Source: Andeanibacterium sp036384795 (lineage in GTDB: Bacteria; Pseudomonadota; Alphaproteobacteria; Sphingomonadales; Sphingomonadaceae). From it: 64,000 nt of DNA. A program made the position numbers and the translations under genes. This document shows positions 52,969 through 62,001 of the stretch, piece by piece. The notes below the pieces were generated by a model, which saw only the letters and a program-made list of their open reading frames with translations, was not told the origin of the DNA and did not search any database. Within the stretch, counting starts at the first letter, position 1. Each line of letters begins with the position of its first letter. The stretch is from positions 1 through 64,000 of the forward strand of contig DASVLP010000013.1 in assembly GCA_036384795.1 (NCBI GenBank), given 5' to 3'.

Positions 52969-53463
52969 TCACCCAGCGCCCCGGCTTGTCGCGAGGACCG
53001 CTTCGAAGTGATTCATGTACAGAACCGAGAGTCCGGCGAAGGCGATCGCCACGCCGTAAGGGATCGCCAAACGATCCTTGCGCCGGCGCATCACGTGCCA
53101 CGATCCGAACAGCACGGTGAGGATTCCGCCGGCCACCGACATGATCAGCACCAGCTCGAGAAATTCCTTCCACGGCACCCACAGCGCCAGCGCGGTCAGC
53201 AGCTTCACGTCGCCGCCGCCCATCGCGCGCAGCGCGAACAGGCCCGCTAGCACTGCAAACGCGGCGATCGCGAGGCCGAGCTGAAGCGCGACGCCGGGCC
53301 ACAGCGAAAGCCCGCTGGCCCACCAGTAGAACGGCGCGCCCAGCGCCACCGCAGCGTTAAGCCAATTGGCGATTTGACGGTTACGAAAGTCGGTGAACGC
53401 CGCGATCAGCAGCGCAATTGCCAAGGCGGCAAGCAGGCCGTACTGAAAATAACTGGCGTCCAT
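52969..53463 (-). CDS. cpaA: Prepilin peptidase CpaA
   Basis: 164 residues, four to five helices. A24 aspartic peptidase with the two Asp residues in FTDFRNRQIANWL and AMGGGDVKLLT. It cleaves the leader from Flp pilin and pseudopilins. First gene of the cluster; no flp pilin gene lies in the 98 bp upstream, so pilin is encoded elsewhere. Confidence 0.93.
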   Translation of the reverse strand: MDASYFQYGLLAALAIALLIAAFTDFRNRQIANWLNAAVALGAPFYWWASGLSLWPGVALQLGLAIAAFAVLAGLFALRAMGGGDVKLLTALALWVPWKEFLELVLIMSVAGGILTVLFGSWHVMRRRKDRLAIPYGVAIAFAGLSVLYMNHFEAVLATSRGAG

Positions 53464-53561
53464 CTAAGCCCCCAGGGTCCCGGAAGCCTAAGTACCCATC
53501 AGGGCTTACCAAAAAGTAACCACGCGCAGGAGGCCCGCATTAGGGTTCAGGACCGTTAAGC

Positions 53562-54560
53562 ATGGCGCTCGCGATGGACCCCGATCCGGCACGGGTTAGC
53601 AGCACCCCTGTTTTCGACCGCCGGGCGATCCCCGCCGACGCCACGGAAACGTTCTGGCAAGCCGCCGATGGGTGGCGGATCCGCCGGATCGATTGGCCCG
53701 CGCCGGCGCGGGCGAAAGGCTCGATCCTGTTCATGCCCGGACGCGGCGATTGCTATGAGAAATATCTCGAAACGCTCGATCACTGGGCCCGCGCGGGCTG
53801 GAAGGTCACCGCGTCGGATTGGCGCGGGCAGGCGGGTTCCGGCCGGCTGGGCGCGGACAAGGTTACCGGGCACATCGGCAATTTCCACGCCTGGACCGAC
53901 GACCTGGCTTTACTATGGCGGCAATGGACTGGCGAGACGCCCGGGCCGCACGTGCTCGCGGGGCACTCGATGGGCGGTGAACTGACCTTGCTGGCGACGG
54001 CACGCGGGCAAGTCGCGCCCGACGGGCTGATCCTCTCCGCGCCGATGCTCGGTTTCCTTCCCGCATGGCTGCCGCGCCCGATCCTCCACGCGGTGGCGAG
54101 GTTCATGGCGCTGATCGGCGATCCTCGCCGCCCGGCGTGGAAATGGAGCGAAAAGCCCGGCCAGGTTCCCGCCGGAAGGATGGACCTCTTGACCCACGAC
54201 GCGGAGCGCTATGCCGACGAGCTGTGGTGGCGCGAGCAGCGGCCCGAGCTGGCGATGGGGCCGGGGAGCTGGGGCTGGATCGAGCGCGCCTACGTCTCAT
54301 TCGCGGAGCTCGCGAAACGGGGCATTCTCGAGAGGATCGGCATCCCGGTCCACATCGTCGCCACCGATCACGACCGACTGGTGAGCTTCCCCGCGATCGA
54401 GCGCGCCGCGCGGCGCCTGCCCCGCGACGAACTCCAGATTTTCGGGGAGGAGGCCCGCCACGAGATCCTCCGCGAGATCGATTCCGTTCGCGACATCGCG
54501 ATCGAAGGGATCGACCGGTTCCTTGCGGGGGTCGCGGAAAAGGCGGTGGCCGCGAAGTGA
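53562..54560 (+). CDS. Alpha/beta hydrolase, lysophospholipase-like
   Basis: 332 residues. Serine-aminopeptidase/monoacylglycerol-lipase pattern: SILFMPGRGDCYEKYLETL, DWRGQAGSGR, nucleophile elbow GHSMGG, catalytic Asp in VATDHDRLV and His in EEARHEIL. No signal peptide. An ATG at 53574 is another possible start. The stop overlaps the GTG start of the next gene (GTGA), so the pair is coupled. Its substrate is probably a lysolipid or monoglyceride (inference). Confidence 0.87.
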   Translation: MALAMDPDPARVSSTPVFDRRAIPADATETFWQAADGWRIRRIDWPAPARAKGSILFMPGRGDCYEKYLETLDHWARAGWKVTASDWRGQAGSGRLGADKVTGHIGNFHAWTDDLALLWRQWTGETPGPHVLAGHSMGGELTLLATARGQVAPDGLILSAPMLGFLPAWLPRPILHAVARFMALIGDPRRPAWKWSEKPGQVPAGRMDLLTHDAERYADELWWREQRPELAMGPGSWGWIERAYVSFAELAKRGILERIGIPVHIVATDHDRLVSFPAIERAARRLPRDELQIFGEEARHEILREIDSVRDIAIEGIDRFLAGVAEKAVAAK

Positions 54561-55636
54561 GCGACAGGTTCGATATCGCGATCGTCGGCGCGGGCATCGC
54601 CGGCGCCAGCCTCGCGGCTGAATTGGGCGCGAACGCGCGCGTGCTCCTGCTCGAAGCCGAGGACCAGCCGGGATACCACGCGACCGGCCGGTCGGCGGCA
54701 TTCTGGTCGGAGACGTATGGCGGGCCGCATGTTCAGCCGCTGACCACCGCGTCCGGCCCCGCGCTCGGCAACTTCCTTGCGCCGCTCGGCTCCCACCACA
54801 TCGCACGGGAAAACGAGCGCGGGCTGATCGACGCCTATTTGGCGGAGTTCGCCGGCAGCGGCGTGGTGTTGGAGGAAGTTGACCCTCATACGCGCATTCC
54901 GGGTTTGCGCGAGGAATGGGTCCATTGCGTGTACGAGCCGAGCTGCGCCTACATCGATGTCGGCGGGTTGCACGGCGCCTGTCTCAAGCGCGCGCGCGAT
55001 GCGGGAGTGGCGCTGCAGACCCGCGCACGGCTCGAAAATGCCGGCCGCGTGGAGGGCACGTGGCGCCTGGCCACCTCGGCCGGCGCGTTCGAGGCCGAGG
55101 TGCTGGTCGACGCCGCGGGCGCGTGGGCCGATCCGGTGGCCACTATGGCCGGGGTGAAGCCGCTCGGCATCCAACCCTACCGCCGCACGATGGTTCAATT
55201 GCGCACCGATCCTGCGCCTCCCGAAAGCCTTACCCACGTGGGGCACATCGGCGGCAGCTTCTACTTCAAGCCCGAGGCGGGACGGTTGTGGCTCAGCCCG
55301 CACGACGAGATCCCCAGCATGCCGTGCGACGCCGCGCCGGAGGAGCTCGACGTCGCGGTCGCGATCGACCGTTTCGAACACGTCGTCGACTGGCGGGTCG
55401 CAGCAGTCGAGCACAAATGGGCTGGCTTGCGCAGCTTCGCGCCCGACCGGCTGCCGGTCTATGGCTTCGACTCCCGCAAGCCCGGCTTCTTCTGGTTCGC
55501 CGGTCAAGGCGGCTTCGGCATCCAGACCGCGCCCGCCGCGGCGCGACTGGTGGCGCAACTGCTGCTCGGGCTGCCGGCCGACGAAGTGACCGCCGCGCTC
55601 GATCCGGGACGCTATTCCCCCGCGCGCTTCGGCTGA
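54557..55636 (+). CDS. FAD-dependent oxidoreductase, DAO/DadA-like
   Basis: 359 residues. Dinucleotide-binding motif IAIVGAGIAGASLA at the N-terminus; DAO-family pattern with DAAGAWADPVA and WAGLRSFAPDRLPVYGFD, FAGQGGFGIQTAPA at the C-terminus. Likely oxidises an amino or hydroxy acid; the substrate is unknown. Starts with GTG inside the stop of the hydrolase gene. Confidence 0.87.
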   Translation: MSDRFDIAIVGAGIAGASLAAELGANARVLLLEAEDQPGYHATGRSAAFWSETYGGPHVQPLTTASGPALGNFLAPLGSHHIARENERGLIDAYLAEFAGSGVVLEEVDPHTRIPGLREEWVHCVYEPSCAYIDVGGLHGACLKRARDAGVALQTRARLENAGRVEGTWRLATSAGAFEAEVLVDAAGAWADPVATMAGVKPLGIQPYRRTMVQLRTDPAPPESLTHVGHIGGSFYFKPEAGRLWLSPHDEIPSMPCDAAPEELDVAVAIDRFEHVVDWRVAAVEHKWAGLRSFAPDRLPVYGFDSRKPGFFWFAGQGGFGIQTAPAAARLVAQLLLGLPADEVTAALDPGRYSPARFG

Positions 55637-55674
55637 CCGCCGGAACCATCGGCGCGGTGCCCCGTAGCATCGCC

Positions 55675-56115
55675 ATGCAGCAGAAACTGATCGACACCGC
55701 CGAGGGCCGGCGGACTTACGCCGCGATCCTCGACACCGGCGACGAGGCAATGGAACAGATCGTCGCGTTCGCGAAACGCGAGGGAGTTGCGGCCGCGCAG
55801 TTCTCCGGCATCGGCGCATTCAGCAAGGCGGTGTTGCGCTATTTCGACTGGGACGCGAAGCAGTACCAGGACATCCCGGTCGAAGAGCAGGTCGAGGTCG
55901 CCTCGCTGATCGGCGATATCGGCGAGGATGCCGACAAAGGCGGCCCGGCGGCGCACGTCCACCTGGTGGTGGGGCGGCGAGACGGCAGCGCACTCGCCGG
56001 GCACCTCAAGACCGGCCACGTCCGCCCGACGCTCGAACTGATCGTCACCGAAGTGCCAAGCCACTTGTGCCGCCGCAAGGACCCCCAAAGCGGGGTCAAC
56101 CTGATCAAGCTCTAG
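55675..56115 (+). CDS. PCC/PPC (DUF296) domain protein
   Basis: 146 residues, one PCC domain: AQFSGIGAFSKAVLRYFDW, HVHLVVGRRDGSALAGHLKTGHVRPTLELIV with the conserved Gly and His pattern. In bacteria these form trimers of unsettled function; in plants the domain is fused to AT-hooks, but no AT-hook is seen here. Start ATG at 55675; an upstream GTG would add six residues. Confidence 0.87.
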   Translation: MQQKLIDTAEGRRTYAAILDTGDEAMEQIVAFAKREGVAAAQFSGIGAFSKAVLRYFDWDAKQYQDIPVEEQVEVASLIGDIGEDADKGGPAAHVHLVVGRRDGSALAGHLKTGHVRPTLELIVTEVPSHLCRRKDPQSGVNLIKL

Positions 56116-56247
56116 GCGCCCGCGCAATTCAAATTGATGTGACCGCCGGCGAAAGCCGGGTCCAGTGTGCGCGCGACGCGCTTGCCGGCTGGGTGCCCTG
56201 CTTTCGCAGCAACTCACAAAGCGTTCCATGGGAACGCGCCGGAGATT

Positions 56248-56682
56248 CTAACGCGCGCTTTCCGCCGCTGCGCTGGCGAGCTTGTCGACCCGCTCGTTCT
56301 CCGGGTGGCCGTCGTGCCCGCGCACCCAGATCCATTCGATCCGGTGCGGCGCGGCGGCCTCGATCAGGTCGTGCCACAAGTCGGCGTTGCGCACCGGCTT
56401 CTTGCTGGCATTGATCCAGCCCTTCTTCTGCCAGCCGTGCACCCAGCGGGTAATGCCTTCGATCACGTACTTGCTGTCGGAGTGGAGGTGGACCTCGCAC
56501 GGGCGGGTGAGCGCCTTCAGCGCGCGGATCACCGCCATCATCTCCATCCGGTTGTTGGTGGTGTCGCGCTCCGAGCCGGTCAGCTCTTTCTCGTGCTTGC
56601 CCAGGCGCAGCAGCGCGGCCCAGCCGCCGGGGCCGGGATTGCCCTTGCAGGCGCCGTCGGTGAAGATCTCGACCCGCTGCAT
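56248..56682 (-). CDS. rnhA: Ribonuclease HI
   Basis: 144 residues. Cuts RNA in RNA:DNA hybrids. Catalytic residues visible: Asp in FTDGACKGNPG, Glu in NNRMEMMAV, Asp in HSDSKYV, His and Asp in RGHDGHPENERVDKLA. Start ATG at 56682 gives the classic MQRVEIFTDG; longer in-frame starts are inside thrB. Third gene of ispH-thrB-rnhA. Confidence 0.96.
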   Translation of the reverse strand: MQRVEIFTDGACKGNPGPGGWAALLRLGKHEKELTGSERDTTNNRMEMMAVIRALKALTRPCEVHLHSDSKYVIEGITRWVHGWQKKGWINASKKPVRNADLWHDLIEAAAPHRIEWIWVRGHDGHPENERVDKLASAAAESAR

Positions 56683-56686
56683 CGGC

Positions 56687-57649
56687 TCAGCCCGCGAACG
56701 CGGACGAGCCGCGCTCGGCATAGAACGCCAGCCGCCGCGCAAATGCCAGCGGATCCTTGCGGGTGACCAGCGCGTCGTCCGGTGGATGCAGCCAATCTTC
56801 CGCGCGGGTCAGCGCGAACCGCAAGGCCGCGCCGCGGGCGAGCACCGGCAGCGCCTCGCGCTCTTCGGCGGAGAGCGGGCGCACGCTTTCGTAGCCCTCG
56901 ACCAGCGCCGCGCCGACGTCTTCGCGAAAGCCGCGCCCGTCGTTGTCGAAGCACCACGCGGCGTGGGTGACCGCGAGGTCGTAGGCGGTCACGTCGTTGC
57001 ACGCGAAGTAGAAGTCGATCAGCCCGCTCACTTGCCCGCCCATCATCAGCACGTTGTCGGGAAACAGGTCCGCATGGATCACCGAACGCGGCAAGCGTTC
57101 GGGCCAGTGTGTCCCGAGATAGGCCAGTTCGCGGCGCACCAGGCCGGGCAGCTCCGGATCGATCCCGGCCAGGCCCTGGTCGCCGCAATGCTCGGCCAGG
57201 CCCGGCCACGAGGCGAAGCCGAGACCGTTCGCGCGGCTCATCGCGAAGTCGCTCGAAGCAAGGTGAACGCCCGCCAGCGCCTGGCCGACCGCGCGCGCCT
57301 GCCCGGGTTCTGGCCGGTCGATCGACACGCCGGGCAGGAACTCGATCAGCGCGACCGCCTTGTCGCCCACGGTGCGGAACGAGCTCCCCTCGCGGTCGTG
57401 GATCGTGCGCGGCACCGGGCAGTGCCGCGCCGCGAGGTGATCGAGCAGGCCGAGGAAGAACGGGAGGTCGGCAAGCTCGATTCGCCGCTCGTACATCGTC
57501 AGGATGAAGCGGCCTTCGCTGGTGTCGATCATCCAGTTGGAATTAGAGACGCCTTCCGCGATGCCCTTGGCCGAAACCAGCGTGCCGACGTCGAACGCGT
57601 CCAGCAGCCCGGCCAGCGTCCGGTCGTCGAGATGAGTGTAAACCGCCAT
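56687..57649 (-). CDS. thrB: Homoserine kinase, APH-fold type
   Basis: 320 residues. The aminoglycoside-phosphotransferase-like ThrB of alphaproteobacteria: YTHLDDRTLAGLLDAFDVG, EGVSNSNWMIDT, HADLFPDNVLMMGGQVSGLIDFYFA (catalytic loop and Mg-binding Asp). It phosphorylates homoserine in threonine synthesis. The gene lies three bases after ispH and four before rnhA, so all three share a message. Confidence 0.93.
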   Translation of the reverse strand: MAVYTHLDDRTLAGLLDAFDVGTLVSAKGIAEGVSNSNWMIDTSEGRFILTMYERRIELADLPFFLGLLDHLAARHCPVPRTIHDREGSSFRTVGDKAVALIEFLPGVSIDRPEPGQARAVGQALAGVHLASSDFAMSRANGLGFASWPGLAEHCGDQGLAGIDPELPGLVRRELAYLGTHWPERLPRSVIHADLFPDNVLMMGGQVSGLIDFYFACNDVTAYDLAVTHAAWCFDNDGRGFREDVGAALVEGYESVRPLSAEEREALPVLARGAALRFALTRAEDWLHPPDDALVTRKDPLAFARRLAFYAERGSSAFAG

Positions 57650-57652
57650 GCT

Positions 57653-58627
57653 CTAGTCGGCGAGTTGGCGGGGCAGCTTGAAGATCATCTTTTCGACTGC
57701 GGCGACATGGGTCCGCTCAGCCACCTCGCGCCACTGCGCGAGAGTGTCGATCACCTCGCGCACCAGGCTCTCGGGAGCCGACGCGCCGGCGGTGAGGCCT
57801 AGCGTTTCGACGCCTTCGAGCCAGGCCCGTTCGATGTCGCTGCCGCGCTGGATCAGTTTTGCGGGTGTGCCGCAACGCTCGGCCACCTCGACCAGCCGCA
57901 GCGAGTTCGAGCTGTTGGGCGCGCCGATCACCAGCACCAGGTCGCAATCGGGGGCGATCGCCTTGACCGCGGCCTGGCGGTTGGAGGTCGCGTAGCAGAT
58001 GTCCTCCGCCTTGGGCCCGACGATGCCGGGATAGCGCTTTCTCAGCGCCGCGACGATCTCCGCGGTGTCGTCGACCGACAGGGTGGTCTGGGTGAGGAAC
58101 GCGAGCGGCGTGTCGGCGGGGAACGCCAGCGCCGCGACGTCGGCCAGCGTCTCCACCAGCGTCATCGCGGTCTCGGGCACCTGGCCCAGCGTTCCGACGA
58201 CTTCGGGATGGCCCTTGTGGCCGATGAACACGATGTGCCGCCCGGCCTCGATCTGGCGCTCGGCCTGGCGATGGACCTTGCTCACCAGCGGACAGGTCGC
58301 ATCGAGGTACTCGAGCCCGCGCAAGTCCGCTTCGGCAGGCACCGTCTTGGGCACGCCGTGCGCGCTGAACACCACCGGCACCCCGGCGGGCACTTCGTCG
58401 AGCTCCTCGACGAACACCGCGCCCTTGGCCTTGAGCCCGTCGACCACGAACCGGTTGTGGACGATCTCATGGCGGACGTAGACCGGCGCGCCATACCGCT
58501 CGAGCGCCCGCTCGACGATCTCGATCGCCCGATCGACGCCTGCGCAGAACCCGCGCGGGGCGGCGATCGTCACCGTCAGCGGGGGGCGCAAGCCAGCACC
58601 GTCGCGCGTCTGAAAGGGAGCGTTCAT
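57653..58627 (-). CDS. ispH: 4-hydroxy-3-methylbut-2-enyl diphosphate reductase
   Basis: 324 residues. Last step of the MEP pathway, making IPP and DMAPP. The three iron-sulfur Cys are in APRGFCAGVDRAI, DATCPLVSKVH and DICYATSNRQ; the active-site TSNRQ, EIVHNRFVV and GHKGHPEVVG are present. First gene of the minus-strand trio; the 74 bp before the divergent lipoprotein gene must hold its promoter. Confidence 0.96.
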   Translation of the reverse strand: MNAPFQTRDGAGLRPPLTVTIAAPRGFCAGVDRAIEIVERALERYGAPVYVRHEIVHNRFVVDGLKAKGAVFVEELDEVPAGVPVVFSAHGVPKTVPAEADLRGLEYLDATCPLVSKVHRQAERQIEAGRHIVFIGHKGHPEVVGTLGQVPETAMTLVETLADVAALAFPADTPLAFLTQTTLSVDDTAEIVAALRKRYPGIVGPKAEDICYATSNRQAAVKAIAPDCDLVLVIGAPNSSNSLRLVEVAERCGTPAKLIQRGSDIERAWLEGVETLGLTAGASAPESLVREVIDTLAQWREVAERTHVAAVEKMIFKLPRQLAD

Positions 58628-58701
58628 CTGGGTGCCTCTAGCGGTTGTGGCCGCGCGGCGAAAGGGCTAGGGCTGCGCTGCACTTGGACCAGGGAATTCG
58701 C

Positions 58702-59352
58702 ATGACCGCTCGCCTTCGCCTCCTCGCCGTGACCGCGCTTGCAGCCGCGCTGGCGGGCTGTCACCACAAAGGCGATATCGTGGTCGACCAGAGCGTCGGG
58801 ATCACCGCGCTGCGCACCACCTGCCCGGCGGTGGGCATCCCCGACTATACCGGCAATATCACGCTGTTCTCGCCGCCCGAGGCGCGCACCGCCGATGCGA
58901 TCGACGTCGAGGCGACGATGACCGACGTGCGCACCACCTGCGACGATTCCGGCCCGAAGGTGTTTGCGCAGGCGCACTTCGACGTGCTCGCCACCCGCAC
59001 CCATACCCAGGGCGCGCGCACCGTCCAGCTGCCGTTCTTCTCGACCGTATTGCGCGGGGGCAGCGCGGTGGTCACCAAGCGGGTGGGGACGGTGACGCTC
59101 AGCTTCGCAGACGGCCAGGCGCGCGCGCAGGCAAGCGGCGTGGCCGGCGCCTATATCGACCGCGCCGAAGCCACCCTGCCGCCCGACGTTATCGAGCGGA
59201 TCACCAAGAAGCGCAAGGCGGGCGACGTCGACGCGGCGACCGATCCGCTGACCGAGCCCGACATCAAGGCCGCGCTAGACCGGGCGAACTTCGAGCTGCT
59301 GGTCGGCTTCCAGCTCAGCGAAGACCAGCTGGCGTACAACGCCACGCGCTGA
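58702..59352 (+). CDS. Hypothetical lipoprotein
   Basis: 216 residues with a clear lipoprotein signal (MTARLRLLAVTALAAALAGC). The mature part is mostly beta (NITLFSPPEARTADAIDVEATM, RTVQLPFFSTVLRGGSAVVTK), with a helical C-terminus (DIKAALDRANFELLVGFQLS). No family recognised; likely an inner-face outer-membrane lipoprotein. The ATG at 58702 has AGGGAA before it; the frame upstream is not used. Confidence 0.8.
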   Translation: MTARLRLLAVTALAAALAGCHHKGDIVVDQSVGITALRTTCPAVGIPDYTGNITLFSPPEARTADAIDVEATMTDVRTTCDDSGPKVFAQAHFDVLATRTHTQGARTVQLPFFSTVLRGGSAVVTKRVGTVTLSFADGQARAQASGVAGAYIDRAEATLPPDVIERITKKRKAGDVDAATDPLTEPDIKAALDRANFELLVGFQLSEDQLAYNATR

Positions 59353-59409
59353 GCGGACGGCGCCGCACCCGCCTTTCCCCTCGCCGTCAAACCGGCTAAC
59401 GGGCCGGCC

Positions 59410-61155
59410 ATGTCCGGAACGAACACCCTGCACGCCGCCTTCGCGGCCCGCATCGCCGATACGCTCGACGCGATGGAAGCGGACGGCGCGCTTCCCGCCG
59501 GCCTGCCGCGCGGCAACGTGACGGTCGAGCCGCCGCGCGACCCTTCGCATGGCGATCTCGCGACCAATGCGGCGATGGTCCTCGCCAAGCCCGCCGGCAT
59601 GAACCCGCGGGCGCTGGCCGAGGCGCTGGCCGCCCGGCTGGCGACGCTGCCCGAAGTCACCGGCGCCGAAGTCGCCGGGCCCGGCTTCATCAACTTGCGC
59701 CTCGCAGGCGATGCCTGGCTCGGCGAGCTGCGCGCCATCGCGGCGCTGGGCTCCGATTACGGCCGCTCGGCGATCGGCGGCGGGCGGATGGTCAACGTCG
59801 AATACGTCTCGGCCAACCCAACCGGGCCGATGCACATGGGCCATTGCCGCGGCGCGGTAGTGGGCGATGCGCTGGCAAACCTGCTCCAATTCGCCGGTTA
59901 CCGGGTCACGCGCGAATACTACGTCAACGACGCCGGCGGGCAGGTGAACGTGCTCGCCCGCTCGGTGTACTTGCGTTACCGCGAGGCGCTGGGGGAGGAC
60001 ATCGGCGAGATCCCCGCCGGGCTCTACCCGGGCGATTACCTCAAGCCTGTCGGCACGGCGCTGGCGCAGGAGCTCGGCGACAAGTTCGTCGGCCGGCCCG
60101 AGGCCGAATGGCTGCCGACGTTCCGCACCCGCGCGGTCGCCGCGATGATGGAAACGATCCGCGGCGATCTGGCACTGCTCGGCATCCGTCACGACGTGTT
60201 CTCGTCCGAGGCCGAGCTCCAGGCCGCGCACAAGCCCGAGCAGGCCGAGGCATGGCTGCGCGCGCACGACCTGGTCTACGACGGCGTGCTCGAAAAGCCC
60301 AAGGGCAAGGAGATCGAGGACTGGGAGCCGGTCGAACTGCCGCTGTTCCGCTCCACCCGGTTCGGCGACGACCAGGACCGGCCGATCCGCAAGTCCGACG
60401 GAAGCTGGACCTATTTTGGCGCCGACCTCGCCTATCACATGCAGAAGGCCGAGCATGCCGATGCGCTGATCGATATCTGGGGCGCCGACCATGCCGGCAC
60501 CGTCAAGCGGATCAAGGCGGCGGTCGCGGCGCTCAGCGAGGGTGAAGGCCGCTCGATCCCGTTCGACGTGAAGCTGGTGCAAATGGTCCAGCTGCTGCGC
60601 GGCGGCGAACCGGCGAAAATGTCGAAGCGCTCGGGCAATTTCGTCACCATCGCGGACATGGTCGAGGAAGTGGGCAAGGACGTGGTGCGCTTCACCATGC
60701 TGACCCGCAAGCCCGAAGCGCAGATGGACTTCGACTTCGTGAAAGTGGTCGAGGCGTCGAAGGACAACCCGGTGTTCTACGTCCAGTATGCGCATGCACG
60801 GGTGCGCTCGACCCTGCGCAAGGCGGCGGCCGAGGGGCTGGCGCCGTCGGACGAGCATCTCGACTTGCTCGGCGAGGGCGAGGCCGCGCTGATCCGGCGC
60901 GCGGCGCAGTTCCCGCGGGTGGTCGAAGGGGCGGCCGCCGCGCGCGAGCCGCACCGCATCGCGTTCTTCCTCTACGACCTTGCGGCCGACTTCCACGCGT
61001 TCTGGAACGCCGGCAACGACGATCCCGGCAAGCGCTTCATCCTTCCCGATCAGCCGGCGCTTGCCGCCGCGAGGCTTTTCCTCGGCTCGCAAATAGGGCA
61101 GGTGGTTAAGAACGGGCTTAACCTTCTTGGCGTAGAAGCGGTCGAGGAGTTGTGA
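59410..61155 (+). CDS. argS: Arginine--tRNA ligase
   Basis: 581 residues, class I. N-terminal Add-1 domain, HIGH-like HMGH in PTGPMHMGHCRGAVVGD, KMSKS-like KMSKRSGNF and a C-terminal helical DALR domain (KAAAEGLAP to the end). Followed by a SPOR gene, nagZ and scpA, the order common in alphaproteobacteria. Confidence 0.96.
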   Translation: MSGTNTLHAAFAARIADTLDAMEADGALPAGLPRGNVTVEPPRDPSHGDLATNAAMVLAKPAGMNPRALAEALAARLATLPEVTGAEVAGPGFINLRLAGDAWLGELRAIAALGSDYGRSAIGGGRMVNVEYVSANPTGPMHMGHCRGAVVGDALANLLQFAGYRVTREYYVNDAGGQVNVLARSVYLRYREALGEDIGEIPAGLYPGDYLKPVGTALAQELGDKFVGRPEAEWLPTFRTRAVAAMMETIRGDLALLGIRHDVFSSEAELQAAHKPEQAEAWLRAHDLVYDGVLEKPKGKEIEDWEPVELPLFRSTRFGDDQDRPIRKSDGSWTYFGADLAYHMQKAEHADALIDIWGADHAGTVKRIKAAVAALSEGEGRSIPFDVKLVQMVQLLRGGEPAKMSKRSGNFVTIADMVEEVGKDVVRFTMLTRKPEAQMDFDFVKVVEASKDNPVFYVQYAHARVRSTLRKAAAEGLAPSDEHLDLLGEGEAALIRRAAQFPRVVEGAAAAREPHRIAFFLYDLAADFHAFWNAGNDDPGKRFILPDQPALAAARLFLGSQIGQVVKNGLNLLGVEAVEEL

Positions 61156-61157
61156 CG

Positions 61158-61898
61158 ATGGGGATCAGGAACAAGAACCTGCCGACGGAAGACGCCGAGG
61201 CAGCCGAAGCTTTCGAGGACGCGCAGGCCGAGGAGCTCGACCTTGGCGCCGACGAAGAGCGCCTGCCGTGGCTCGAAGGCGATGACGATGCGGACGAGCC
61301 GGGAGTCGACACCGCGCGGGTCGCCGCGTTCGGGGTGATCGGCCTGCTGGCCGTCATCCTGGTCGTCGGGGGCATATGGTGGGGCACGCACGGACATTTC
61401 GCGGGCGGCCCCAAGCCGGACGGCAGCACGATCGCCGCGCCCGCCGGGCCGTACAAGACCAAGCCCGCCGATCCCGGCGGCAAGACCTTTGTCGGCACCG
61501 GCGACGAGAGCTTCGCGGTTGCCGAGGGCAAGAGCCGCGAAGGCGTGCTGGCGACCGACAACGCGCCGCAGTCGAGCGTCGATCCGACGGCCGCCGCGAC
61601 TGCTTCCGCCCCTGCAGCATCCGCGCCGGCCAAGCCGGCCGCAGCGCCGACGCCCGAAGCGAAAGGCGTCGGCGTGCAAGTCGGCGCCTACTCGAATCGC
61701 GCGACCGCCGAAGCCGGCTGGTCGAAGCTGGTCACGCAGCTGCCGGCCCTCCACGGCGTCAGCCACCGCATCGTCGAGGGACGGGCCGACATCGGCACGG
61801 TCTATCGCCTGCAGGCAGTGACGCCCGACGTCGCCGAGGCGAACAGTCTGTGCGCCAAGCTCAAGGCGAGCGGGGGGGCCTGCCAGGTCAAGCCCTGA
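61158..61898 (+). CDS. SPOR-domain inner-membrane protein
   Basis: 246 residues. An acidic cytoplasmic N-terminus (residues 1-52), one transmembrane helix at about 55-77 (AFGVIGLLAVILVVGGIWW), a periplasmic Ala/Pro linker and a SPOR domain over the last 75 residues (KGVGVQVGAYSNRATAEAG to GGACQVKP). It binds septal peptidoglycan. I choose the ATG at 61158 because GAGGAG ends eight bases before it; a GTG at 61152 overlaps the argS stop but is too close to that site. A function in cell division is inferred from the domain. Confidence 0.9.
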   Translation: MGIRNKNLPTEDAEAAEAFEDAQAEELDLGADEERLPWLEGDDDADEPGVDTARVAAFGVIGLLAVILVVGGIWWGTHGHFAGGPKPDGSTIAAPAGPYKTKPADPGGKTFVGTGDESFAVAEGKSREGVLATDNAPQSSVDPTAAATASAPAASAPAKPAAAPTPEAKGVGVQVGAYSNRATAEAGWSKLVTQLPALHGVSHRIVEGRADIGTVYRLQAVTPDVAEANSLCAKLKASGGACQVKP

Positions 61899-62001
61899 GC
61901 CGCGGCGGCCATCGTCCGGGCACCGTCCGGGCGCGGAACTTTCCACATGCGCCTGGCATGGCAGCTTGCCTGACCCGCGCTTTGCTGCGAGTTTCGCGGT
62001 C

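Noticed and set aside
56116..56247. Possible palindromic element between the PCC gene and rnhA (CCGCCGGCGAAAGCCGGGTC)
   Set aside because: Some inverted symmetry is present, but arms are short and imperfect and no match to the four families could be made by eye.
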